From positions 22,786 through 86,785 of the forward strand of contig JANXAW010000008.1 of the NCBI GenBank assembly GCA_025061985.1: a stretch of 64,000 nucleotides of DNA, in the 5' to 3' direction. The notes beneath the pieces were generated by a model that saw nothing but the letters and a program-made list of their open reading frames with translations, was not told where the DNA came from and searched no databases. Below, piece after piece: positions 8,951 through 17,617 of this stretch; the stretch's first letter is position 1, and each line of letters opens with the position of its first letter. Origin of the DNA: Fimbriimonadales bacterium (GTDB taxonomy: Bacteria > Armatimonadota > Fimbriimonadia > Fimbriimonadales > GBS-DC). A program made the translations under genes and the position numbers.

Positions 8951-8956
8951 AGGATA
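8951..8956 (-). promoter_or_regulatory. -10 box (TATCCT) for the leaderless methyltransferase gene
   Basis: TATCCT on the minus strand ends 7 nt before ATG 8943. The same hexamer and spacing recur at 25261. Confidence 0.55.
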
Positions 8957-9100
8957 CCGCTTTCGTGTCGGCGCTGATTTGGCACCCAGCGAGGATGGGG
9001 GCATCTGTGAGAAGCAGCATGCAAGGGCGCTTGCGGAGCGGTTCGGGATAAACATTTTGGTTGGCGTAGCCGACAATTTGCTACGCGGAGGTTTGTGCAG

Positions 9101-10015
9101 ATGGCATCGCTGCAACGGTTTATGGGCGTTGGTAAGCATCCCGCGTATGACAGCGCTCTTGCTCATTATGAGGCGGGGCGCTACAGCGAAGCGATTCCGC
9201 TCTTTGAGACTGCCTTGCGCGAGTGCCAAGACTCCTTGGTTCAGAAGTTGGCGCGAAATTACCTTGCGGAGTCGTATGCGCGTGTAGGGTATCGGCGGCT
9301 CAATCAAGGCGAATGGGAGCGTGCCTACGCATACTTTACGATGGCGACCGACTTTGTGCCTGAGTTTGCCGATTGGTGGTTTCAGGCGGGTTTTGCTGCG
9401 TACAAGCAGGGCGACTATGGGGCGGCAGCGAAGGCGTTGGAAGCGGCGTTGCGAATCAACCCGAAGTTTGTTCGTGCCCAGCTGCTCAGGGGCTTAGTTC
9501 AGTACGCCAGTGGGCAGCGGGAAGAGGGATTAGATGCTATTCAGCAATGGGCGGAGCAGGCGAGCCTTTTCTCGGAGCACCTGCAAGAGGCGTTGCAGCT
9601 CCATCGTGAGCAGCGATATAGCGAAGCGCAGCAGGTGCTGGAGTCGTGGATTCGCGCGTTGGAGGATAACTACGCGGAGTACATCCAGCAGGGCGATGAG
9701 GCGTATCGGCGTGGTGACTTGCAAACTGCAGAGGCGTGTTTCCGCCATGTGCTGAATGCTCGCCCTCACTATGCCGATGTTCGCAATCGGTTAGGTGTGG
9801 TGCTTACTGCGCAGGGGCGCCTTGAAGAGGCAGTGGAGCAGTTCTTGGCGGCGCTGCGCATTAACCCGCGCTACGTGGAGGCGCATATCAACTTAGCGAT
9901 TGCCTACCACGAGTTAGGCAACTACGAGCAGGCGCGTGAAGTGTACCAGCAGGTGCTTGCTATTGACCCTGAGAATCGGATTGCTCGCGAGGCGCTTCAG
10001 CGCATGGCGGCTTAG
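9101..10015 (+). CDS. TPR-repeat protein
   Basis: A 304-residue protein made almost entirely of tetratricopeptide repeats, for example YDSALAHYEAGRYSEAIPLFETAL, AAYKQGDYGAAAKALEAALRINP and GVVLTAQGRLEEAVEQFLAALRINP. There is no signal peptide or membrane segment, so it is probably a cytoplasmic scaffold. ATG 9101 is preceded by GGAGG at 9087-9091; the leader also holds a small CGTAGC/GCTACG hairpin. Partner and role are unknown. Confidence 0.85.
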   Translation: MASLQRFMGVGKHPAYDSALAHYEAGRYSEAIPLFETALRECQDSLVQKLARNYLAESYARVGYRRLNQGEWERAYAYFTMATDFVPEFADWWFQAGFAAYKQGDYGAAAKALEAALRINPKFVRAQLLRGLVQYASGQREEGLDAIQQWAEQASLFSEHLQEALQLHREQRYSEAQQVLESWIRALEDNYAEYIQQGDEAYRRGDLQTAEACFRHVLNARPHYADVRNRLGVVLTAQGRLEEAVEQFLAALRINPRYVEAHINLAIAYHELGNYEQAREVYQQVLAIDPENRIAREALQRMAA

Positions 10016-10033
10016 GCACGCCTTCGCAGGGGG

Positions 10034-10039
10034 TATATT
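10034..10039 (+). promoter_or_regulatory. -10 box (TATATT) for the MFS gene
   Basis: TATATT ends 9 nt before GTG 10049 and no ribosome binding site is visible. The leader would be at most a few bases. Confidence 0.45.
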
Positions 10040-10048
10040 CGATGTGGC

Positions 10049-11308
10049 GTGGCGAACCCGTCGTTAGAAACTGAGGTTTCTGAGCGCGGCTTAGTATCGG
10101 CTCGGCGGAATAGCACGTTTCAGGCAATGCGCTCACCCATGTTTCGGCGTTATTGGGTGGGCGCGTTTCTGTCGTTTGTTGGTTCGTGGATTCAAAACGT
10201 GGCTCAGAGTTGGCTTGTGTATGACCTTACGCGGTCGGAGTTTTTGTTGGGGATGGTGGGGTTTGTGCAGGGGTTGCCGATGTTGCTAGCGCCAGTTGGG
10301 GGTGCGCTTGCCGACCGCTGGAATCGGCGTGGTATCTTGCTGGTTACGCAGAGCTTGTTTGCGCTGAGTGCGCTTGTGCTTGCTATCCTCACTTATGCGG
10401 GGCGGGTTCGGTACGAGTTTATCTTGGCGTTAGTAGCGCTCAATGGCGTCGTGTCGGCGGTGGACTTGCCAACGCGCCAGTCGTTAGTTGCGCATTTAGT
10501 GCCTCGCGAGGACTTGGCAAACGGGATTGCGCTGAACGCAGCTGCGTTCCACACGGCACGCATAGTGGGACCTGCGCTGGGCGGGTTGTTGCTTGAGTGG
10601 GTGGGTCCTGCCACGTGTTTTTTGGTGAACGCCTTAAGTTTTGGGGCGATTTTGATTGCTTTGGCGACAATTCGGATTTCCTCTGTGAGCGATGGTCGCC
10701 AGTCGGAGGGGCTATTTCGCTCGTTGCGCGAGGGGTTTGCGTTTATACGGGCGCGTCGTGGTTTGATGATGCTGTGGCTGGATGTGTTTGTGCTAAGTAC
10801 GTTCGGGTTGCCCTACTTGGTGCTGCTGCCTGTGTTTGCCGCTGAAGTTTGGCAAATTGGCAAGACGGGGTTAGGGCAGCTGTATACCTTTGCGGGGATT
10901 GGCTCGCTGGGAGGGTTGCTGATTACGGCGCGGTTGGGTAATGAAGTGCCTCGTGGGTGGCTAATCATTTTGGCGGCGAACGGGTTTGGTTGGAGCGTGC
11001 TGGGGTTTGCGCTGGCAGATTCGCCGTGGCTGGCAAAAGGGTTGCTGGTGCTTGCGGGGATGTTTGGGATTATGCAGCTTGTTAGCACCAATACGGCGTT
11101 GCAGATGGCGGCTCCTGACTATCTGCGGGGGCGTGTGGTGTCGCTGCACACGTGGGCGATCAATGCGCCTGCTCCGTTTGCGGCGTTGATGATTGGCAAG
11201 TTGGCGCAGCAGTGGGGAGCGCCCGCGGCTGTGGCGGGGTGTGTGAGCATCTGTATAGTGTTTGCGGCTGTGCTGGCATTCCTAAGGGAAGTGCGAGGTG
11301 TAAGGTAG
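10049..11308 (+). CDS. Major facilitator superfamily exporter (DHA3/EntS-like)
   Basis: A 419-residue transporter with 12 predicted membrane segments. The first loop contains the MFS motif A variant GGALADRWNRRGILL; PMFRRYWVGAFLSFVGSWIQNVAQSWLVYDLT is the usual start of the DHA3/EntS-like group, which exports siderophores, drugs or macrolides. GTG 10049 is chosen because a -10 box lies just upstream. Substrate cannot be assigned. The gene ends facing the convergent hpf operon. Confidence 0.85.
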   Translation: MANPSLETEVSERGLVSARRNSTFQAMRSPMFRRYWVGAFLSFVGSWIQNVAQSWLVYDLTRSEFLLGMVGFVQGLPMLLAPVGGALADRWNRRGILLVTQSLFALSALVLAILTYAGRVRYEFILALVALNGVVSAVDLPTRQSLVAHLVPREDLANGIALNAAAFHTARIVGPALGGLLLEWVGPATCFLVNALSFGAILIALATIRISSVSDGRQSEGLFRSLREGFAFIRARRGLMMLWLDVFVLSTFGLPYLVLLPVFAAEVWQIGKTGLGQLYTFAGIGSLGGLLITARLGNEVPRGWLIILAANGFGWSVLGFALADSPWLAKGLLVLAGMFGIMQLVSTNTALQMAAPDYLRGRVVSLHTWAINAPAPFAALMIGKLAQQWGAPAAVAGCVSICIVFAAVLAFLREVRGVR

Positions 11309-11346
11309 GCAGCTCAAGAGGGGGCGTCTTCGCGGGCACGAACGCA

Positions 11347-11368
11347 CGCCCCTGCGGGGGCAGGGGCG
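11347..11368. terminator. GC-rich hairpin between convergent genes
   Basis: CGCCCCTGC and GCAGGGGCG form a perfect 9-bp stem with a 4-base loop between the MFS exporter and hpf. There is no T-run directly after the stem. It may serve both strands, or be part of a dispersed GGGGCGCGT-type repeat. Confidence 0.4.
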
Positions 11369-11452
11369 CGTTGTGGCTTTTGTAGGTGGCCAGTTAGTTG
11401 CCGTTGTGAGCAGGGCTTGCTTTGAGTGGGCTGTCTGGTTCTGCGCTTAGTC

Positions 11453-12031
11453 TCACTCGGTGCCCTCAAGCAGGTCGTACACGCCTTTTTCCACCTGTAC
11501 CAGGACGCATGGGGTGTTTGTGTCGGCGTCGTGGAACATAAACACGTGTGCGTTTTCCATGTCGGCTTGGAGCAGCGCTTCTTCTAAGGTCATAGGTTTG
11601 AGGGGCACACGCACAGTGCGGCGGATGGTGGCACCGCTGGTGGGAGTCGATTCCTCTATGGTGGGGGTTTCGCTGAGTGCTGCTTCGATTAGCTCTTCAC
11701 GGGATTTGCGTCCGCGCTTTTGCAAGCGTTCCTTGTAGCGTGCCAGTTGGTGCTCCAAGTGGTGCACTACGGCGTCTACGGCGGCGCGGAACTCGTGGGC
11801 GCGGTCATCGTAGTGGAACTTCTGCCCGTCGGCGTCGACTGTCACTGACACGTAGTGTTGTCCGCGCGAATGCTCGTAGGTTACTTCCAGCGCCCACAGT
11901 TTGTGGAAAAAGCGTGCCAGTTTGCTGAGTTTGCGTCGCACGTACTCCTTTTCGGCTTCGCCCAGTTCTTGGTGGGGGCTGCGAAAAGTAACATCGACCA
12001 TTTCGATCTGTTTGCGTCGATTTTTACTCAT
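11453..12031 (-). CDS. hpf: Long-form ribosome hibernation promoting factor
   Basis: A 192-residue protein with the N-terminal RaiA/YfiA fold that binds the small subunit decoding region (about 8-115) and the C-terminal domain (about 140-190, PMTLEEALLQADMENAHVFMFHDADT) that dimerises to join two 70S ribosomes into 100S. ATG 12031 follows GGAGGGG. The start overlaps the end of ispDF by 8 nt, so it is the last gene of a three-gene operon. Confidence 0.93.
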   Translation of the reverse strand: MSKNRRKQIEMVDVTFRSPHQELGEAEKEYVRRKLSKLARFFHKLWALEVTYEHSRGQHYVSVTVDADGQKFHYDDRAHEFRAAVDAVVHHLEHQLARYKERLQKRGRKSREELIEAALSETPTIEESTPTSGATIRRTVRVPLKPMTLEEALLQADMENAHVFMFHDADTNTPCVLVQVEKGVYDLLEGTE

Positions 12032-13205
12032 AGCTTTCCCCTCCGTTGAGTGGATAAATGGTGGCGATGGCGTAGCAGGCGATGGCGCGGTGGGCGCCAA
12101 TAGCGTCTACGCCTTCATTCGTCGTTGCCTTGAGGCTTACTTGCTCAGGCAGAATGCCCAGTGTGTGGGCGATTTGTTGGCGCATGGTGGGGATGTAGGG
12201 GGCAAGCTTAGGGGCTTCGGCGATGATTGTTGCGTCCACTTGCAGGGGTTGCCAGCCGTGCGCGTGGAGCAGGGTCTTTACTTGAGCTAGCAGGGTGAGG
12301 CTGGAAGCATCCTTCCAGCGTGGGTCAGTGTTGGGGAAGTGGTGTCCGATATCGCCGAGCGCTGCGGCGCCTAAGAGCGCGTCGCAGATTGCATGCAAGA
12401 CTACGTCGGCATCGGAGTGCCCTTCCAAGCCGAGCGGGTGTTCGATCTCCACACCTCCTAAGATCAGCGCGCGCCCTTGCGTCAATTTATGGATATCATA
12501 CCCGATGCCGATGCGCGGGATGGTTGCCTCGCCTGTGAGGGCGCGCAAGAGGTGCAAATCGTCAGGTGTGGTGAGCTTGAGGTTATGAGGGTCACCTGGC
12601 ACTAAGTGTACGGGGTAGCCCGCGTGTTCCAGCAGTTGGGCGTCGTCGGTGGCTTCTGTAAGCAGGTGTGTGTCGACGCGGTCGTAGGCGGTGCGGAGCC
12701 AATCCGTGCGGAACACTTGGGGGGTTTGCACGCAGTACAGCCCCTTGCGCGGTACGGTGGTTTCTACGTGTGTTCCGTCGGGGGCGCGTTTGAGGGTTTC
12801 TTGCACAGGCAGGGCAGGGATGGCTGTACCATAGGTTTGAGCGACTTCAAACAGCCTATCCAGCAGGGTCGGGCTTAGCAAGGGGCGCGCTGCATCGTGG
12901 ATTGCCACCAGGGTTGCTTCAGTAGGGAGGTAGGCTAAGGCGTTTCGTACGGTTTGCTGGCGCGTGGCACCGCCGCATGGGATAACTTGCAGGGGCTTGG
13001 GGGCGGGATACTCGCGCAGGTATGCTTCGTAAGGGGCGGCGCTGTTGGGAGCAACGGCTAAGGTGCCTGAGTGTACTTTTGGGTGGCTCAGCAGGCGCCA
13101 TACGGCGTGGCGCCACACGGGCGCTCCTTGCAGTCGCTGCCACAGTTTGTCGGGTCTACCGAATCGGGCGCCGCTTCCGGCTGCCAAAATAAGGGCGTGT
13201 AGTAT
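12024..13205 (-). CDS. ispDF: Bifunctional IspD/IspF enzyme of the MEP isoprenoid pathway
   Basis: A fused enzyme. The N-terminal half is 2-C-methyl-D-erythritol 4-phosphate cytidylyltransferase ([22 protein letters not shown]). The C-terminal half from about residue 235 is 2-C-methyl-D-erythritol 2,4-cyclodiphosphate synthase ([37 protein letters not shown]). No ATG, GTG or TTG lies upstream of TTG 13187, yet starting there removes the first beta strand. The in-frame codons further up give [11 protein letters not shown], and ATA at 13205 sits 7 nt after AGGAGGG. I therefore place the start at ATA 13205. The first 50 nt overlap the PIN-TRAM gene. Confidence 0.9.
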   Translation of the reverse strand: MLHALILAAGSGARFGRPDKLWQRLQGAPVWRHAVWRLLSHPKVHSGTLAVAPNSAAPYEAYLREYPAPKPLQVIPCGGATRQQTVRNALAYLPTEATLVAIHDAARPLLSPTLLDRLFEVAQTYGTAIPALPVQETLKRAPDGTHVETTVPRKGLYCVQTPQVFRTDWLRTAYDRVDTHLLTEATDDAQLLEHAGYPVHLVPGDPHNLKLTTPDDLHLLRALTGEATIPRIGIGYDIHKLTQGRALILGGVEIEHPLGLEGHSDADVVLHAICDALLGAAALGDIGHHFPNTDPRWKDASSLTLLAQVKTLLHAHGWQPLQVDATIIAEAPKLAPYIPTMRQQIAHTLGILPEQVSLKATTNEGVDAIGAHRAIACYAIATIYPLNGGESYE

Positions 13206-14295
13206 ATTCGGTCCCTCCTTCTGTGCTACTGTCGCTCAGTTTTGGTTCGGCGAAAATCATTTTGCCTCGCGCCGATTGCAGCACGCTGGTCACAACTACC
13301 TCAATCGCTTGGTTGATGTAGTCGCGACCGTTTTCCACCACCACCATTGTGCCGTCTTCTAGGTAGGCGATGCCTTGGTTCGGCTCTTGCCCCTCGCGGA
13401 TTGGGATGACGGTGAGTTCCTCGCCGGGTAGCACGTTGATTCGCACAGCTTCTGCCAGCTCGTTGATATTGAGTACGCGCACGCCTTGCAGTTCGGCGAC
13501 GCGATAGAGGTTGTAGTCGTTGGTGATGATGTCGGCGCGCATGGCTTTAGCGAGGCGCACTAAGCGCGAGTCGACTCCGTCGCCTGCAGGGGGTGCGAGG
13601 CGGTCGTGCGTGCGCACTTCCAAGTTCTCGCCCAGTTCGGCTTGGAGCTGTTTGAGCACGTCTAAGCCACGTCGCCCGCGTGCCCGGCGTAGAGGGTCTT
13701 CGGAGTCGGCGATGTGTTGTAGCTCGTCCAGCACGAAACCGGGCACGTAGAGTTTGCCTTCTAAAAATCCTGTGCGCAGGATGTCGCGGATGCGTCCGTC
13801 AATGATAACGCTGGTGTCCAGCACTTTGATGCCTGTGGAGCGGCGCGCCATTTTCGCAGTGAGAGGCAGGTGTTCCCTCATACTCAAGAAGCTTACGATG
13901 CTAAAGTAAATCAAGATTACAAGTGCCAACAGTATAAGTGCCCACCCTAGGCGCGCGCCGCCGATTGCAGATAGCAGAGGGGAGAGTGCGACAGTAATAA
14001 TCGCTGCTGAGATTATGCCCAAGCCGATAGCCAACTTCTCGTCAGGTTCTGCCTCCTCTAAATAGCGTGCAACTCGCGAAAGCAGCTGAAAGCTGTAGTT
14101 TGCTGCCAAAATCCCCATTAGTAGCCCTGCAGTGGTCAGTCCGATGCGTGTCCACAGCGGCTCAATCGGTGGGTTGCCTGCAAACCACTCCGTGACCGCT
14201 TTTAGAAACGGATCGGCAGTTAAAAAGCCGATTCTGGCGAACAGCACCATCCCCACCGCGAGGAACAACCAGTACATCAGGCGATGGATTGTCAT
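13156..14295 (-). CDS. PIN-TRAM membrane protein (YacL family)
   Basis: A 379-residue protein with four N-terminal membrane segments (about 10-130), a PIN nuclease domain ([13 protein letters not shown] with the first acidic site, [11 protein letters not shown], and DIITNDYNL with a later one) and a TRAM domain that may bind RNA ([14 protein letters not shown]). The YacL family commonly sits before ispD, as here. ATG 14295 follows GGAGGG, with a TATAAT at 14314-14319 on the minus strand. Its role is probably RNA cleavage at the membrane; substrates are unknown. Confidence 0.88.
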   Translation of the reverse strand: MTIHRLMYWLFLAVGMVLFARIGFLTADPFLKAVTEWFAGNPPIEPLWTRIGLTTAGLLMGILAANYSFQLLSRVARYLEEAEPDEKLAIGLGIISAAIITVALSPLLSAIGGARLGWALILLALVILIYFSIVSFLSMREHLPLTAKMARRSTGIKVLDTSVIIDGRIRDILRTGFLEGKLYVPGFVLDELQHIADSEDPLRRARGRRGLDVLKQLQAELGENLEVRTHDRLAPPAGDGVDSRLVRLAKAMRADIITNDYNLYRVAELQGVRVLNINELAEAVRINVLPGEELTVIPIREGQEPNQGIAYLEDGTMVVVENGRDYINQAIEVVVTSVLQSARGKMIFAEPKLSDSSTEGGTEYTTRPYFGSRKRRPIR

Positions 14296-14542
14296 TGGAC
14301 CCTCCAGCACTATATTATACGCTGCTGGTTTGTTCGAAGTCGCGCGTATGCGAGGAGGGGCGACTTTGCTGCGCGAACCCTGCACAAAACCTAAGGGAAT
14401 TCGAGCGAATTTCCTTCAAAACCTGTCCGGTTTACGGGGGATGTTGAGTCTTTAAGTGGTGGATGCTGGGGATTCTGTGGCGCGTCATTGTATGCCGTGC
14501 CCAGGGGCATCCAAATTTGTGCGATTTGGAGGTACGCCAAGG

Positions 14543-15235
14543 ATGAAAGGGCTGAAAGTTCTCGGTACCGTGCTGTCCGCGTTTGTGGTCTCTGCAGCGC
14601 TGGCATCTGGCTGGACGGTGAACGTGAGCATTAGTCGTGGTCTGCTGTTTAAGCCGAGTCAGCCAGCTATCACCACGAACGTGCCGTTCAACATCAACAG
14701 CACCACGTTCAGTAGCGCTCCTGTGACCCACACTGTGGATACGCTGCCTCAGATTACCTTCCTCACGGCAGCGTCTATCCCGCCAATAGTTGCGGGCAAC
14801 GGTCAAGACTATACAGGTACGACCTTTACTGCTGTTTACACGATTACCAGCAGCAGAGGTCCGCTGACGGGTTTCAACTTCGTGGTCTTTGGCTCCGTGT
14901 TTGGCTTGGGTCAGATCACCTGGACGAAGAAGGTGGTTGACCGGAATACGAGCCAGGTGCTGTACGTCGCCAGCGGCGTTTTCAGCGGTAGTAGCTATCC
15001 GGGTGGCTCTGACGGGATTGTGGGGTTCAGCCGGTTTATCGCGTTAGCGCGTCCTTCCACGAATGTGCAAGTGATCGAGTCGTTCATTTTGCACATTGAT
15101 GGAGCGCGCGTCCCTGGTGCTGACACCGCGGCGCTGGCGTTTGTGCAGCAGGACTGGGTACCTGAGCCTGCCAGCCTAGGAGTGCTGGGGGCAGGACTTG
15201 CGGGGTTGATCGGACTACGTCGCCGCATGAAGTAG
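14543..15235 (+). CDS. PEP-CTERM sorted secreted protein
   Basis: A 230-residue exported protein with an N-terminal signal peptide (VLGTVLSAFVVSAALASG). The body is Ser/Thr/Gly-rich and beta-like with no recognised domain. The C-terminus is a PEP-CTERM signal: VPEPASLGVLGAGLAGLIGLRRRMK pattern, that is a PEP motif, a hydrophobic span and an arginine cluster. Such tails are processed by exosortase, which is not in this window. GGAGGT at 14528-14533 supports ATG 14543. A strong terminator follows. Confidence 0.85.
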   Translation: MKGLKVLGTVLSAFVVSAALASGWTVNVSISRGLLFKPSQPAITTNVPFNINSTTFSSAPVTHTVDTLPQITFLTAASIPPIVAGNGQDYTGTTFTAVYTITSSRGPLTGFNFVVFGSVFGLGQITWTKKVVDRNTSQVLYVASGVFSGSSYPGGSDGIVGFSRFIALARPSTNVQVIESFILHIDGARVPGADTAALAFVQQDWVPEPASLGVLGAGLAGLIGLRRRMK

Positions 15236-15280
15236 TTGACTTGCAGATTTGCTGTAGTCCAGCGACGCTGCGAAAGTTTT

Positions 15281-15317
15281 TTGCCCTGCCCACTACGGGC
15301 AGGGCAAGTGCTTTTTT
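15281..15317 (+). terminator. Rho-independent terminator after the PEP-CTERM gene
   Basis: TTGCCCTGCCC and GGGCAGGGCAA make an 11-bp perfect stem with an ACTAC loop, followed by GTGCTTTTTT. This is the clearest intrinsic terminator in the window. Confidence 0.88.
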
Positions 15318-15374
15318 AAAGCGCGTGAGGGTTGCGAGATCTGTTGTTGTGGACGGCGGCTTTCCAAAAGGGAG

Positions 15375-16967
15375 CTATTCGAACACGAACAGTAGGTACT
15401 GGGCAATCCCTAGGTCGCCTTCTACTTGGAGTTCGCCTAAGTTGTAGGCTTCTAGGGGGTCGCGCTTGCCGTTGATGATGTCTAGGAACACTTGGGCAGG
15501 AGCTTTGATGGTGACTGCTGCTTCGGCGGGGCTACCCTGTTTGCTGAGGGTGGCTTTGCCATCAGCGATTCGCAGGTAGAACTCGCCCACGCCCTCGAGC
15601 ACCAGACGGTAGGTGGCTCGGAAGTTGCCTGCTCGATCGGGGCGGAACCGTCGGAGGTACTTTTCCAGCTCCTGCTCGATAGGTGATTTATCTCCCGCGG
15701 AAGCAGCTACAGTGGGCGTGCGGGGTGTTAGTTGTGCCATCATCTGGCGCGCTGCTTGCAGCATTGCAGGTCCGATTTCGATACCAACCGACATGCTTCG
15801 TTCATAGCTGTATAGGTCGAGGTAGTAGTCGGCTTCGCTAAGGATGTAGCCCAGTTCGTCGTTTGCCAGCCCAAATAGGAACACGGGATCGCCGTAGGGC
15901 GCCAGCAGTTGCTTGAGCAAAATGCCGAGATTAGGGAGCACTTCGCCAGGCATTGTGAAGATAACCGCTTCGCCCAGTCGAATCAGGTGCGATTCGGTAG
16001 TGACGGTGTTTTCGACCACGGAGGGGCCGCGGGGGATGATGCCTGCTTCTAACGCGGCGCGGAACCGTTCATTTTGGAGGGGTACAGTGTAGGTTGCGGA
16101 GCGGTGTTCAATCGTTGCGGTGTCGGTGAAGCGTGCGTTGGCGATGGCTTCCAGTGCTCGCTCGGCAATGCGTTTGCCGTAGCGTTCGGCGCGTGCCCAG
16201 TCGCGCCCTTTGGGCGCAGGGGAGTTGGGATCGGGGGCGGGCGAAATCATCCCACCTAAGGCGCCGTTGGCGAAGATTGCTACACCACCCACCTGGGATT
16301 CCACTGTTTGGTAGTACCAGTGGCAAAAGTCGGAAGTGAGCTGGTCGTTATTCAGCACCTCTGGGTGGCACGCGAAGTTGGTAAGGGTTGCGATCACTTT
16401 GCCGTCTGCCTTGCTTCGGAACTGCATCACTGCGGCTTCAGTGTCCACGATTTTCTCTACGCGGAAGTTGTAGGCTACGCCTTCGATGGTGGTTTTGGCA
16501 AAGCCTACGGTGGCGGGTTGCATCTTAGCGGCAGCTTCGTCGACGGCGCGAGCAGCGGTTTCAATCACGAATTGCATGTACTCTTCGTCGCGCCCAGACT
16601 GCGTAGGGGAGGGGCCCCAGAGTCCAATCGTGTCGGGTCCAGAGTGCGTGTGCGTGCAGAGCACCATAACGCGCTCTGGGGGCACAGTTTTGACACGCTG
16701 GCGGATTTTTTGTACGTCGTCGCGGAGCAAGCCGAGCAAGTCGCATACCACAATCGCAAGGCGCTCTTGCCCTGCTTGTACAACTAGTGCTCGTGCCCAG
16801 ATGTCGTCGTGAACGCCCCCTGTGTTAGGGCGGTTTGGTGAGTAGCCAGCCAAGAACACTTGTTTAGTAGGGGTGATCTTGAGGGCGGCGGCGCCCGCTT
16901 GCAAGCTCTGCGCCCAGCTTACGAGCAAGAGTGTTAGCAAGCTCAGGGTCGTCATTATCCGTCGCAT
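15375..16967 (-). CDS. Neutral/alkaline ceramidase-like protein fused to an SCP2 sterol-carrier domain
   Basis: A 530-residue exported protein: signal peptide (MTTLSLLTLLLVSWAQSLQA), then a neutral/alkaline non-lysosomal ceramidase-type N-terminal domain with likely metal-binding CTHTHSGPDT and NFACHPE motifs, and at about 430-530 an SCP2-like lipid-binding domain (FYLRIADGKATLSKQGSPAEA...IINGKRDP). Related enzymes cleave N-acyl sphingoid lipids or act on other esters and amides, so substrate is uncertain. ATG 16967 follows GGAGGT with 8 nt spacing. It lies downstream of cheW with a hairpin between. Confidence 0.78.
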   Translation of the reverse strand: MRRIMTTLSLLTLLLVSWAQSLQAGAAALKITPTKQVFLAGYSPNRPNTGGVHDDIWARALVVQAGQERLAIVVCDLLGLLRDDVQKIRQRVKTVPPERVMVLCTHTHSGPDTIGLWGPSPTQSGRDEEYMQFVIETAARAVDEAAAKMQPATVGFAKTTIEGVAYNFRVEKIVDTEAAVMQFRSKADGKVIATLTNFACHPEVLNNDQLTSDFCHWYYQTVESQVGGVAIFANGALGGMISPAPDPNSPAPKGRDWARAERYGKRIAERALEAIANARFTDTATIEHRSATYTVPLQNERFRAALEAGIIPRGPSVVENTVTTESHLIRLGEAVIFTMPGEVLPNLGILLKQLLAPYGDPVFLFGLANDELGYILSEADYYLDLYSYERSMSVGIEIGPAMLQAARQMMAQLTPRTPTVAASAGDKSPIEQELEKYLRRFRPDRAGNFRATYRLVLEGVGEFYLRIADGKATLSKQGSPAEAAVTIKAPAQVFLDIINGKRDPLEAYNLGELQVEGDLGIAQYLLFVFE

Positions 16968-17027
16968 AGGGCTATACCTCCTATCTTCGAACGCTTGTTC
17001 GAAGGCAAAGGCGCGATTCCTACTAAG

Positions 17028-17056
17028 GAAGGGCGCGCCTGCTTGACGCGCCCTTC
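17028..17056. terminator. Hairpin between cheW and the ceramidase-like gene
   Basis: GAAGGGCGCG and CGCGCCCTTC form a 10-bp stem with a 9-base loop. On the minus strand it is followed by CTTAGTAGG, not a T-run, so termination after cheW is likely but not certain. Confidence 0.5.
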
Positions 17057-17096
17057 GGAATGGGAAGAGGATTAGCGGCATGCTTCCCGCTGAGTG

Positions 17097-17594
17097 CTAT
17101 GCAGCTGTAAGTTGTTGCAGTGCTTCGAGGTCGAAGATTTCGCGTAGGTTGAGCAGGATCACCACGCGTTCGCCTACCTGCACTACGCCGCTGAGGAACC
17201 GTTGGGTGGCTTCGGAGGCGATTGGCGGAGTGGGCTGGATTTGGTCTACTGGAATGTCTACGACGTCGGAGACGGAGTCTAAGCGTAGCCCGAAGGTTTT
17301 GCCATCGACCTGCGCCACGACGATGACAGTGGTTTCCTCGTTGGGTAGGGGTGGTAGCCCGAAGCGTGTGCGGGCGTCTATCACTGCGATGATGTTGCCG
17401 CGCAGGTTGATAACGCCCAGCACGTAGTCGGGAGCGTTGGGCACGCGCGTTGCAGGGGTGTAGTTGCGAATCTCTTGTACCTGCAGCAGTGGCACGCCAT
17501 AGGTCTCGTTGCCGACTTGGAACACTAGGTACTTTTCGGTGGTGACGTCCGTGGGTTTTTCTTGGGTTTTAGGTGTGTTGCCTATGAGGTTCAT
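17097..17594 (-). CDS. cheW: Chemotaxis coupling protein CheW
   Basis: A 165-residue protein with a single CheW (SH3-like pair) domain: YLVFQVGNETYGVPLLQVQEIRN, PDYVLGVINLRGNIIAVIDAR and the C-terminal VGERVVILLNLREIF. It joins the CheA kinase to receptors. GGAGG precedes the ATG, and cheA ends 23 nt upstream. No receptor, CheY, CheR or CheB gene is nearby. Confidence 0.95.
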   Translation of the reverse strand: MNLIGNTPKTQEKPTDVTTEKYLVFQVGNETYGVPLLQVQEIRNYTPATRVPNAPDYVLGVINLRGNIIAVIDARTRFGLPPLPNEETTVIVVAQVDGKTFGLRLDSVSDVVDIPVDQIQPTPPIASEATQRFLSGVVQVGERVVILLNLREIFDLEALQQLTAA

Positions 17595-17617
17595 GGGCTA
17601 CCTCCTTCTGGTGAAGT

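Noticed and set aside
10042..10077. ATG 10042 as the MFS start
   Set aside because: This frame stops after ten codons. GTG 10049 opens the MFS frame.
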